NCBI RefSeq assembly: GCF_910596095.1
Contig: NC_056544.1
Location: forward strand, 7,394,655-7,458,654
Direction: 5' to 3'
Source: Thunnus maccoyii
Lineage: Eukaryota > Chordata > Actinopteri > Scombriformes > Scombridae
DNA: 64,000 nucleotides
Shown here: positions 11,599 through 23,200 of the stretch, piece by piece
Numbering within the stretch: position 1 is the first letter of the stretch
Layout of the letters: each line of letters begins with the position of its first letter
Translations under genes and position numbers: made by a program
Notes under the pieces: model-generated
What the model was told of the DNA's origin: nothing
Seen by the model: only the letters and a program-made list of their open reading frames with translations
Database searches by the model: none

Positions 11599-12318
11599 TC
11601 AGTCTCTTCCTGCTGTACCCGCTACACTCCTGTAAAAGTGGGCAACAAATGCTGGGTCTCGCTCCTCCAGTATGTGCAAGAAATGATTCCTCTCCTCTTC
11701 TCCCCAAGACTCAAACCACTGGGTCCACAGGCGCAGCTGGCATTCAAAAATGTTTGGTAGTCTGTCTTTAACCTGGTCAGGATACAAAATGAGAAAACAG
11801 TTATTAAATGTTAGAAAAGACATGACACCAGTCTCTGGATTTACTGTGTAGTAGTGACACACAAAAAGTACCTGAAGAGTACTGAGAGAATCTAGGAGGG
11901 TGCACACTTTCCCAGGCACAGCTTTTCCCAGCAGGTCCTGCAGAAACCGCTCCCTCTGTGTGGCGGTCCAGCCCTGGAACCAGCTCAGGACGCACCGCTG
12001 CTCTTGGAGGGTCACATATGAGATGGGCTCCAGGTCTCTAGCATGGCCTGCACTCGGAGAAATGCATGACAGGTTCTCTAGGGTGGGGGGGCAGGTGACA
12101 GCCTGCGGGACTGATGGAAAGTTCTCCGGGCTGGGAGAGGAGAAGCCAATCCAGTTTTGGGTTGCCATGGTCGGGGATCCCTCTGTCGGACCCCTGAGCC
12201 TGGAGTAGTGAGGGCTACACATGTCTGTAGCTGCAAGTCTGTGGCTGTCAGTGGGCTGCTGCTGCTGCTGCTGCTGCTGCTGGTTTGAGCCTTGACTGAC
12301 ATGATTGAACCACGACAT
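11599..12318 (-). CDS. C14orf119: C14orf119 homologue (DUF4508-type protein)
   Basis: The minus-strand protein matches human C14orf119 as I remember it: YVTLQEQRCVLSWFQGW, then TQRERFLQDLLGKAVP, LLDSLSTLQ, IFECQLRLWTQWFESWGEEE and a C-terminal FVAHFYRSVAGTAGRD. Two coding exons are likely, 12318-11872 and 11772-11599. They are separated by a 99-nt GT-AG intron (11871-11773) that has no stop in frame. Splicing gives 206 aa; retention gives 239 aa with 33 extra hydrophobic residues that the human protein lacks. The N-terminus is extended by about 90 residues relative to human and includes a (CAG)n-encoded glutamine run. The first Met is chosen because the frame opens there; a later Met (MATQNWIGF) is possible. 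Molecular function is unknown. The gene is head-to-head with ACIN1, as I recall for human. Confidence 0.9.
   Translation of the reverse strand: MSWFNHVSQGSNQQQQQQQQQPTDSHRLAATDMCSPHYSRLRGPTEGSPTMATQNWIGFSSPSPENFPSVPQAVTCPPTLENLSCISPSAGHARDLEPISYVTLQEQRCVLSWFQGWTATQRERFLQDLLGKAVPGKVCTLLDSLSTLQVLFVCHYYTVNPETGVMSFLTFNNCFLILYPDQVKDRLPNIFECQLRLWTQWFESWGEEERNHFLHILEERDPAFVAHFYRSVAGTAGRD
12256..12282 (-). repeat. Glutamine-coding CAG repeat in C14orf119
   Basis: Nine CTG triplets on the plus strand encode nine consecutive Gln near the N-terminus of the C14orf119 protein. The tract is likely length-polymorphic. It is not part of the conserved C-terminal domain. Confidence 0.85.
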
Positions 12319-14222
12319 CTTGGGAAAGACAGGTTTGTCTCAGCCTGAGAAGAGCCAGCGGTTCCTCTGTTGTAAATGAGTCGCCAGTACCAGCTTCTGC
12401 CGAGAGGGTGAATCCTTAGGTCTGGGTAACGTTAACATGTAGCTTTTATCTAAGCAGTGCCAACGTCGGAGTCTGAATTTAAACTCAGCATCACACTGCA
12501 CTGCTCTTAGCACGAATGGCTGTCTTTACCCATCTTTTTTGAATGTTAATCGCCTTATTGTCGGCATATTTGAAGAGCAGCGACGTTGAACCAGACTCGT
12601 GCTAATCTTGCTAACAAATATACACTTCTTCTTCTTCCTCTTCTTCTTTTTCTTCCTGTTTTGATGGAGGACTACAAACCAAAATTAAAGGTGCATGCCG
12701 CCGCCTACTGTATCGGAGTATGTAACATCATGACTTTAAACAACAAAAACTAACAAACGAAAAAAAAATGTATAAAGCAGTTATATTCTGGAAATCAAAC
12801 CTGTTTCGTTTAAATATTTAAATAATATATGCTTCTTCTTCTTTGAGTTCTAATGGCGGTTGGCAAACCAGCTTACAGGTCATGGATGTCATACATCCAT
12901 GTTATAGGTGCATTAACGCCACCTACTGGACTGGATGATGGAACAGCAGATTGGCAGGAAAAAAAACTAAATTCTCTCTATTATTCCTGTTGTTACTATT
13001 AATTAATTAGAAGATTGTGTTCTTTCTATGAAGCGTTTCCTAGCAAATTCCCCAATGTTATACTGTGTTTTCCATCGTTTAGTACTGATACAATAATTCT
13101 TTCTTCAACGTACCTGTAGCAATCTGTAAGTACAAGCAAATACAGGAAGCGTCCACAGTTAGCGAGTTAGCCATGTTGCAGCCAACTTCAGCCATGTTGT
13201 ATAGGAAATCAAACCTGCGCAGATATTGCGCAAAGCTTTTCGTCGCCTAAATAGAATATTTAAAATGATAATTTATGTACTATATATACAGCATAGAGAC
13301 ATATAAAGTGTGTTTTCCATGGTGAATGTGAAAAAATGAGCAACGTTTTATTTTTTTATTTTTTCCCCAAACCTTTCTTTATTTACAACAAAGAGGATTG
13401 CCATACGACAACAGTAGAACGAATGATCACAGTGAAAAAAAAACAAGTGTAATATTGTTTCTCTGTCTGGATTGAAAAAACACAGATATAGTCGATATTT
13501 AGCTTAAATCTTTCCAGCACTTCTTTAAAAGGGTAAAATCGATGTAAAATATTGAAGTATACTTCTTTCACTTCATTGTTAATACAATATTTATTTAGAA
13601 ACCGTCACTCAACATGTGACATTAAGACAACAACAGAAAACACTTAGGCACCATAGTGAAATAAGGATAACATAACAGGCATGACTTCACTTTCAAATGG
13701 TTGATACATTCAACATGGCAACAGGACGTAGGGTAAAAGTAATAATAATAAAAATAAATAAATAATATCAAAATAACGCAACAGAAAAGGTACGCAATAA
13801 AATCAGAATTCTTGGAGCATACTAACTGTATGCGTACATTTCTTATTGTTTGTAAGTTGGATAGACTCACTTTCTAAATTCAGACAAATTTGTAATGTAC
13901 ATCTTTCAGTTTGTTGGGGATAACAAATGTATATGGGAGAAGCCGTGTTGTTTCCCATTGAATGTTAGAAAAATGGGAATTACACACAAATTTCCTACGT
14001 GGAGTGATTTTCCTTTTGCTGTAGAATTTCTTATATGTTTGTTAGTACATTTGTGACTTTTAATATTTTCTCCTTTAATAAAGAAGGTAGGTTCCAATTC
14101 CTGTAACTCTTGCCTCACGGAGTGGAATATCATTAGCTGAAGGCTTCCACTAGGAATAGCAGTTATTTATTTATTTTATTTATTTATTTTTATTTGTTTG
14201 ATTAGGGGGAAGTCGTTGGCGA
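12319..14222. promoter_or_regulatory. Divergent intergenic interval between C14orf119 and ACIN1
   Basis: This 1.9 kb region separates the start codons of two divergent genes. The C14orf119 side (12319-12610) should hold its 5' UTR and promoter. The middle holds two copies of a repeat with a (CTT)n-like start and a GCCRCCTACTG core, at about 12628-12716 and 12829-12945. The stretch 13300-14200 is AT-rich with no gene I can recognise. Confidence 0.5.
12829..12945. mobile_element. Short interspersed element, one of two nearby copies
   Basis: The element begins with CTTCTTCTTCTTTGAG, continues through TGGCGGTTGGCAAACC and ends with the GCATTAACGCCACCTACTGG core. A partial relative with a CTTCTTCTTCTTCC start and GCATGCCGCCGCCTACTG core lies at about 12628-12716. 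From memory, repeats of this form are abundant in fish genomes. Class (MITE or SINE) is not resolved. Confidence 0.45.
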
Positions 14223-14230
14223 TGACGTCA
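14223..14230. promoter_or_regulatory. Consensus CRE/ATF site in the ACIN1 promoter
   Basis: The perfect palindrome TGACGTCA lies 56 bp upstream of the ACIN1 ATG, in a CpG-rich stretch that continues into intron 1 to about 14900. It is the full CREB/ATF consensus. A TATA-less CpG promoter with a CRE suits a housekeeping splicing factor. Binding is inferred. Confidence 0.6.
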
Positions 14231-14285
14231 GTGCAGGAAGGCGTTGCTCGTCGCTCTCGCTGGGAACTGACTAGAGGAAGGGAAA

Positions 14286-17200
14286 ATGGCGGACCTCGAA
14301 GACGTTACGCTGGACGGGAGACCGCTCCAGTCCCTTCGTGTAGCGGATTTAAAAGCTGCTCTTGAGGAGAGAGGGCTATCGAAAAGCGGGCAGAAGAATG
14401 CTCTTATTAAAAGACTCAAAGGGGTGAGTTCCGCTGCAAAATATACGGGAGGGGGGGCCACTGTGGCTGCGAGCTAACGTTAACGATGAGACGGGCTGAT
14501 GCTCTCTCGAGGGCCGACAACTGAGTAACGATATCGTTACTGCCGACCAGCGTAGGAGCGAGAGTTGTCGAGTTTAACGATCACTAATCACTTGAAAGTG
14601 TGCCTAATTGCACTACACTGTGTTTTAGTGGTGTTTTCGCCGTGCATTAATATACCAACCGCAGCAAGAGCGGGAGTTCAGTCAACTTAGTGTGTAATCT
14701 CGAAGTGTGTGTTTGTGTGATGTTGTCCTGTTAGCCCGTTAGCTCCCCTGGCTAATGCTGCGAGTTGAGCGGTGGCCTTTAGCGACTGGCTCGCTGCTGT
14801 TAACGTTACCGTTAACGGAAGTGTGCCCCAAGCACTGTTGATGTGCATGAGTTTAGCCGGGAGGTTAACGTTACACCAGTGAACTTAGTAGCTTGACAAG
14901 TTTTTATCCGCTAACGCTAACTCCAAATGTGAACACTGTGTACTTGAATAGACATATTACGCTGTGTTTCGGAGCCGTTTTGCTCAAATTTGCTCAAAAT
15001 GTGTTGTAGGCCTGTGAGCTTCCAAAGGTGCTGTATGAGCCGGTTTGTTTACATTGCGGCAGGTAATCAACCTTATCTCGTCCGCCATGAAAGTTGGGAC
15101 ATTCTTTTCGTTTTCAGCGGTGTAGTCCGGTTAACATTTGTCCGCTGAATTGCGCCATGAAAATAGCAACGGGTGTTTACAATTGCTTTCCAGTGTTGAC
15201 GAAAAAAAAACACCCAATAATACATTGTTAGCTGAACTATGTGTGTATTTGTGTGTTCGAGTCAAAGGGAGAAAAAGACATATACTAAAGTGAATTATGT
15301 GAATTTCTATAGATATTTTTTGCTGCATTGGGGAGTGCTTGCCTTTAGAAAGCCTTTATTTCAGCACCTGCTTTGAAGAAAAAAGTTGATTAAAGGAGAA
15401 ATTATAATCATCAATTAAAAACATTTAAATTTAAACATCAGTCTGGTTATACTGGAGCCGTAACACACATGCAAATGTAAAATACCAAATTGAACACCAT
15501 ATTTCTTTAACTGTATGTGTTTAACTACTCAAGACATTAATAATACATTATAAAGTCATATTATCATAGTTTAATAATAACGTGACAATAAGGTAAGAGT
15601 TACTATTGTTTATCTGCTTCCCAGCTTCAATCTTTCCTTGCTGTGAACCTTACTGTCTCTAACTCATGCACACGTCTTCTTGACAGTTCCACAGTCCCAC
15701 TTTAATGTACAATTGTGAATACACAGTGTTGATCCGAACTTTCCAGTCTCTCTACCTGGGAGGATGGTCACAACTTTCTGGTCATCCAAAGCCAAAATAA
15801 TAACAGAAAGTCAGGAGAGCCGTCTAGCCTCTGTTCCACTGGCTTCTCTAACCAAGAGTTGTTTTTTTTAATGTCTTTCTGAAAAGCTGAGACATGTTCC
15901 TGGGATAAAGCGCAGGTGTGCAGTTCTCAGTGGAGGACTGCATAATTGAAAAATACACTATATATGTGGCACTGATAAATTTAAAAAAATCAACCATAGT
16001 TTTCAAAACCTCCACACTTTTAATATTTTAAACTTCTCCATCCTGTATCACCACTAACTTGGTCTGTACAAGCTCATTTTGTGCAGCCACTATTAAAAAC
16101 TACAGAACTGTAAAAACAATTCCATAATCTGACACACCAAATCCACTGCAAACATGTGGGTTACTGTATGGACACTTCAGTTTGATCGTGCATTGGTGAG
16201 GTAGCCTAAGTTAAGTGGCAAATGATACTGTAAATCAACTGTGTCTAAACACATACTGGTAATACAATACAACATGGCAAACAGCAGAAAGAAAAACTTG
16301 GTTAAAAAAACTGTGGAACAATTAAATATTACAGAATGACAGTTATAGGCTTAATAGTAGCTATTTATGGAGGTAATTTAATGTTAATTGGTGAAAGTCC
16401 CTGTTGGCTTTATAAAGTTTGAAAAGAGGCCTAATGGTACCTACTGTGGTGCAGCTGAAGTACAGTAGTACTACTGTGGTGTACAATACCATACCTTAAT
16501 TTACTATACTGCACCACATGTTAAGCATCATAAATGTAGGTCATATTGGTCCAAGATGGACAGTATACCATTATTAAACATTATAATTAAAAAAGTATTT
16601 TTGTTCATGGACATGCTGGGTGAAAGAATATGAGAAGCAGAGTGGGAGGGAGGCTGCATGGCTGACCGTGAAAGTGTTGAATTAAAAATCTGTAAAATTT
16701 AAATAGTTATGTTCAGCAGCTTTTGCTTGTTACCCTGCCCACATTATTTCCAGTCTGGTCTGCTTGTCACTACAGCTTGCGGGTTGCCTTGCCTATCTGC
16801 TTGACCCTCATGACTGTTACCAACCATGTTTCTGGTTTGCTTGTGACCAGGGGAACTTTGTTGTATGTCATCCTGCTCTCTTTCTCAGCAGGTTTCCTGT
16901 CATTCTCTACTGTAAACTGTATGAAAACAGAATTCTCCAACTCTGAAATTATTATGAAAGGGAGACAGTGATGCTGCATGATATTTGTCACATCTATTTT
17001 GTGCCAGGGCAAACAGAGACTCATTATACTGTGTAAACTGTGTCATAATCAAAATGATTCATTAATACAGTACACAGTAACTAGGTTGTCATAAATAAGC
17101 CAGGTATACATTTACGTTTAAAAGCACCAGTACCGATTCTAACAAATCTGGGAGAATGCCTAATGAAGTTCCATGTCTCAATAACAGGCTCTCATGCTGG

Positions 17201-20200
17201 AGAATCTGCAGAGGACCTCCACCGCTCACATTGGACTGCAGCCAAACTCTCAGGTAAGTTCTCAAAGATGCATTTTATTTTCTTCCCATGCAATGATCTC
17301 TGAAGTATAAATGACACAATCTGCATCAGTACAGTTCCCGTACACTTCTACAAAAAGTACGTGAAAGTGGCCCTGAACGCTTGCAGCCTGTTTTCAAAAG
17401 TCTCTCTGTATTTAGATTGGTGAGGAAATGAGCCAGAACAGCTTTATCAAGCAATATCTGGCTAAGCAACAGGAGCTCCTGAGGCAGCGTCTGGAGAGAG
17501 AGGCTCGCGAGGCGTATGAAACCAATGGTAAGTATAGGTAGAATCCTCCAGTGCAGCTAAGTGATTTACTGCACACATCTCTGTTCATGGCACAAAATGT
17601 TCTTTTTTTAAATTTTATTTACTTTCTGTAAACAGATCAAGAAGACCACACAGAAGTTAATAACAGCACCTCAGGTCCTCCTCAAGCCCAGGTCAGACAT
17701 AATTTTCTTTTTCTTCCATATTGTTTATCAGTTACATTTTCTAATCTTTTTGTCTGGAGATTCTCCATGCTCTAAAAGATGTTTCACATTTGAAAGGACG
17801 CTGCTGGTAAGAATTGTGCCCGATCATTTTCATAGGACAAAAGTGGCATCATGCTGTGACAAAATAAGTTTCAGCTCCCTTTCTGTCCTCATCAGGATGT
17901 CACACCAGTCTTGGCTGACCAGCACAAGCCCCCTGGCCCCTCTGGTGGAGAGGGACTGTATGGTGCAGCAAATGAGGGTGAGGGTAACGGGAACCAGGAG
18001 GCAAACATGTCTGGTCCTCCTGCTTCTGGCTCTGTGCCCTTGCGTGTTCAGGGTGGTGAGCACCGGCCAGAGAGGGGTGCCGCATCCAGCGATTTCGCGG
18101 CTGACAGCGACGATGATGATAGCGAGGATGGTGAAGAGGACGGCGATGATGAGGATTGGGACAGCAACGTTCGCAGAAGAAGTATCAGAGAGCCAGCCAG
18201 AGGGCCCACAACCAGGGAGAGGTCTGGAGCATCTTGTCAACCCCAGCAGCAACACATCCCTTCCCTTTTGTCTCCTCAACTCCGCCAGCCAACCCCTCCT
18301 CCCTCCCCACCTCCAGAGTTATCATTCCCCTTGCCTGACACCCCTAAACAGAGCCCCCCGAGTCCAGATGTAGCCCCAGCTAGGCGCTCATCCAGTTCCT
18401 CCAGCTCTGGTTCCTCCAGCAGTGGCAGCCGCAGTAGCAGCCCAGAGCCTCAGAGGAGTGGACACGCCGAGCGCAAGCCCGGGCCATTGACCCTTCTGGC
18501 ACGTAAAATGGAGTCAGAAGGTGCTTTCTCTGGGGCAGGTTGGCATGGCGGCAATGGGGAAGGCGATAGGCAGGACAGCAGTTTGCCTTCAGCTACATTG
18601 TTTCCTGGCAGAGGGCCTCCAGAGGGTCTGGTATCTGCCATCACTCACACAGCCAACACTGCAGGCCATGTGGCATTTCCCATGATTCCAGGCACCAACC
18701 AGGGTGTCACAGGAGCAAATTCGGCCCGTGTTCAAGTACCTGTGAGTGTGCTCAAGGCCACTGCAACAGAGGAGAGGGACAGAGAGAGGGACTCTGAGAT
18801 AGAAAGAGAAAAGGCCCTTGAGCTGGAAAGGCAAGAGAAGCAGAGGAAACTTGAGCAAGAACGAGCACTAGAGGTAGAGCGGGAAAGAGCTCTTGCACTG
18901 GAGAGAGAGAGAGCTCTGGAGCAAGAGAGATTTGAGCGACAGCAGGCCTTAGAGAGAGAGGAACGAGAAAAGGCTTTGCAGCTGGAGAGGGAACTTGCTC
19001 TAGAAAGAGAGAGGCAGGAGAGGGAACAAGCTTTGGCTAAAGAGAGGGAAGAGCGAGAGCAAGCCTTAGCAAGAGAGAGGGCTCTAGAGCTTGAGAGGCA
19101 GAAGGAACTCGAAAGACAGAGGGCCCTGGAGCAAGAACGTCTGCAGAGAGAAAGGGAGGAGAGGGAAAGGCGTGAGAGAGAAGAAATGGAGCTAGAAAGA
19201 GCTAAGGCTTTGGAGCGGGAACGAGAGGAGAGAGAAAAGGCTCTGGAGCAAGAGAGGTTAGAGAGAGAAAGAGCTTTGGAGGCTGAGAGAAAGGAGAAGG
19301 AGAGGATTGAAAGAGAAAAGGCTTTGGAGCAGGAAAGGTTGGAAAGGGAACGGTTAGAGAGGGAGAAAGCCTTGGAGCAAGAGAGAATAGAGAGGGAGAG
19401 AGCCTTGGAGCAAGAGAGAATAGAGAGGGAGAAAGCCTTGGAGCAAAAGAGAATAGAGAGGGAGAAAGCCATAGAACAAGAAAGACTAGAGAGAGAGAGA
19501 GTCTTGGAGCAAGAGAGACTAGAAAGAGAGAAAGCCTTGGAGAGAGAAAGAGAGAAAGCTCTAGAGCGAGAAAGAATCGAAAGAGAGAAAGCCTTAGAGC
19601 GAGAAAGAATTGAAAAAGAGAAAGCCTTAGAGCAAGAGAGAATAGAAAAAGAAAAAGCTCTAGAGCAAGAGAGGTTAGAGAGGGAGAGAGCCCAAGAGAA
19701 AGAGAGGTTAGAGCTTGAGAGGAAGGAAAAGGAGAGACTTGCGAGAGAGAAGGCATTGGAGCAAGAGAGGTTAGAGAGGGAAAAAGCCTTGCAACGGGAG
19801 AGGGAGGAAAAGGAGAAGGCGGAGAGAGAGGCAGCTCTGGAACAGGAGAGGAAGGAGAAGGAAAGAGCCGAAAAGGAGAGGAAAGAAAGGCTGGAGCGGG
19901 AGAGAGTTCTAGAGCAGCAAAAACTTGAGAGGGAGAGAGAAAGATTCGAGAGGGAGAAAGCCATGCAGAAGGAGAAGGAGGAGCAGGAGAGGGCCCTGGA
20001 ACAGGAGAAAGAGAGAGCTAGGATGGCTGAAAAGGAGAGGGAGAGTCACCTCCCTCCATCCAAACGTGGCCGTGAGATTGGTCTCACCTCCCTGCCCACT
20101 CCTCCCCCCCTCTCCACAGGACCAGGTAGAAAGTCTTCGACAGAGGCAGGAGCGCAGGAAGACGCCCATGCTCCAATGTCCCAGAGTGAAGCCCAAGCAG

Positions 20201-23200
20201 CAGAAGCAGGTGCACCCATGTCATCAACACCTCTGTCGCCACAGTCATCATTCAAGAAGTTCCGGTTCTTAAGGGACTCAGCCCCAACTCAGCCCCAATC
20301 CTCTACTTCCATGGTCATCAAGCGGCCCCGTACCTTCTCTGATAGCCCCCAACCGCAGGCCTCACCCATCTCCTCTCTCACCAACGTCGGGGAACGGCAG
20401 CAGGAAGGACACCAGCCCTTCGCCGAACAGAAAGATAGTGCAAGACAGGAAGTTGCCGTCGCCGGGGCACAGGGTTCTGTTAGGAGCCAGTCTGAGGAGG
20501 AGACTGCTGTAAGTACCACACTGCGTCCCAAAGAAGAAGGGGCCACAAGCCTTGGAACGGAGAACAAAGACAAAGCTGGTTCAGTGGCGACGGAACAGGC
20601 TGCTAAGGAGTCCACCAAAAAAGCTAAAGATGTGGATGAAGGCAAGGGTCCTTCAAGCCCAGTGGATGCTGCACAGCGAAGGGGAAGAGATGCAAAGAAG
20701 GAAGAGAAACACAAGAGACAAAGATCATCCTCTAATGATTCCTCTTCCTCCGAATCGGACTCTGGGTCCTCATCATCTGGGTCCTCTGGCTCATCCTCAT
20801 CTTCTCAAGAGAAAACCTGCTCCACTTCCAGAGGCAGAAAGGTACATAGTCTAAAAGTAAAATTTCTTTGTCTTTGACATATAGTGTCACATTTTGGAAC
20901 CTTGTCATATTTTAAGGTTGTAAAGAGAATTACAATAGAAAATATTTTATCAGTTTTTTACACAAATAAACAGAAAGAATGACTCGTTTTAATGCAAAGT
21001 GAAATAAAATCTATACAAATTCATTTAAATTAAGCATAAATAGACACAATTTCTCCCATTTAATCATCACTGTGTGTGGCTAACTGCTTTTGAAAATCTC
21101 ATTATAAAAATTGTAACGGGGATCACATGAGTGCAATCAAGGCATGACAAGTATTCCCCAGGACATTGCTTCCATTCATGCAGCTATTTCCAGCAGCTGG
21201 ATGTATGCTGAATTTCCATACAGTTTGGATAATTGCATGGTAACTATTAGCAACCATGTTCAGTCTATGATGCAGACATACCCTGCGTGTCTTCCATGAA
21301 ACAGGAACGTTTGGTTTGAAGGCATCGCAGTGTCTCAGCTACATTTCTTCACTCGTATAGACCTCTATGGCTGCAGTTTGAGTGTCACGGCAGGCAGCTT
21401 AACATAATATCGCCTTATTTATGTGCCTAAAGTCACTCTGTCACTCAAATGGCATTATCGCAGCAGTCGCCCCACTGCTTTCTGCTGTGTTCATTTGTTG
21501 GGATAAACTTATATTTGTGTGTAACAGTACATTCAGGCATATGGATACAAAGAGACAAACTGCCTCTTTGCTGTCCTGTTTTTGAAGTGGAACAAAGATG
21601 TTTGTGGTCCCAGCTTCGTTCAATGTACCATAAGCAGGTTCAGCAGTTGTGTGATGTAAAACTTTCTCTGCTACCAGGCTTGACCATGGGTGTATTTTTG
21701 CTTCTTTGTATATTTGCAGCTGGCCGCTGCTTGTGGATAAAACTTCAACCGACAATGAGTGGTGTAATTTCTTCTCTATCCATATGTCTGAACATGCCAT
21801 ATAGCTACTGTTGCTACTTAATGAACACTTCACAACCTGGCTTTTACTCCAGAGATTGATCTGTAGGTTGACAGTGCTGGTGAGGTTCGCTGACATACCA
21901 GAAGTTGATTCTGTCATTTAGATTTTCTGCAAAAGATGGTTTGAAACTTGAAGCAGCTGTTTGTATATCTTTTGTTCAGTGCATAAAATGTTTCACTGCT
22001 TTCTCCCTTGTGCTTCTAGGAAGGGAAACCTGAAAGAGATTCCTCACCACAGCACAGGGTGACTGTAGAGGCTCAAGCTGAAGGTGTAAAGGAGACTCCA
22101 AAAGCCTCCACTTGCAAAAGAGAGATGTCTGTAGAGAAGAGTAACACAACTGCTGATGGAGCTAGTCGCACCGAGGTCAGTTGCTAATAATATACCTCCA
22201 GATGTTTTTGAGTATATGTTCAAACAAGACAACTACATCTTTAAAAAAATTCTTATATATTTTACCTAAAATCAAGAGTTCCACTACAGATGTACAAAAT
22301 GATGGCTTTAGATCTGGCCTTTTTTGTCCCTTCGGTGGTGTTATATGAACTGCTTCACCAACATATATTTTCACATCTTATTCCCCTTGCTGCCCTTTTG
22401 AATCCCCAGAAACTGTTCACTGATGCACCAACCAGAGAAGAGACAAAAAGGAAGAGAAAGGACAGTGAAGAAGAGGAAGAAAAGAAGGACAAACAAAGGT
22501 CTGCTTTTAAATCTTATGTTTATGTGTCAGAATAACACACACAGGTGAATGTAGGCTTACAACTCCCAAGTGCGCGGGTTGTGAACAGGGTGTTTAGTAA
22601 TGTTCAAACTCTATTGACATCTGCTGTTTAGTCAATAGTGCATTCTTTCATAGAGCATGAGCAGTGGCTATTTATTCCAGCTCAGCATGCGGGGGTTCTA
22701 CTTTTCATGTAATCTTCAAATGTTTAATTTCTTCATATTTTTTAAAGAGTTTCACCAAAGGTGGTTCAGTTTTCCCACTGTTTCACAGCCTCCCTGGGTC
22801 ATCTGCATCACACTGATCAGTGTTGTTGGTGTCTTCTTCCTCAACAGAACATGTTTAAAGACCATATCTAACAAAATACAAACTTGGTTTTATCCTTTTT
22901 ACTGGTGCAGTGCCCGTTCAAAACGTGCCTGTTCAGAACAGGCCAGTTGCTTGGCCTCCAGCCACTTCAGTACATAGAAAAATTAATACAGTTGATGTGA
23001 GGTGTGAATGAGTATATACACCAACAACATGAAAGAAACTATCACAATCTATTATACACAGATGTTATAAATAATGAGTACTCTAGTAGTAAATACATAT
23101 TCTTTTCTCATTTCAAGTAGTCTAGAATAAGGGCTGCATTTAAAAATAAAATAATGTGCATCTTAAAATAAAGCGGATCGAGCATATTGGGCTCTTAGAT

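Noticed and set aside
17830..18373. Open frames overlapping the start of the large ACIN1 exon
   Set aside because: They cross the exon acceptor at 17895/17896 in other frames, while the supported frame continues cleanly in ACIN1.
18732..19964. 410-residue open frame on the minus strand, rich in Ser/Leu
   Set aside because: It is the antisense shadow of the ACIN1 charged repeat: purine-only coding DNA leaves few stops on the other strand. It has no splice or start context.
21441..21917. Opposed open frames in ACIN1 intron 5
   Set aside because: There are no splice sites, recognisable domains or codon-pattern signal; they are consistent with chance openness.
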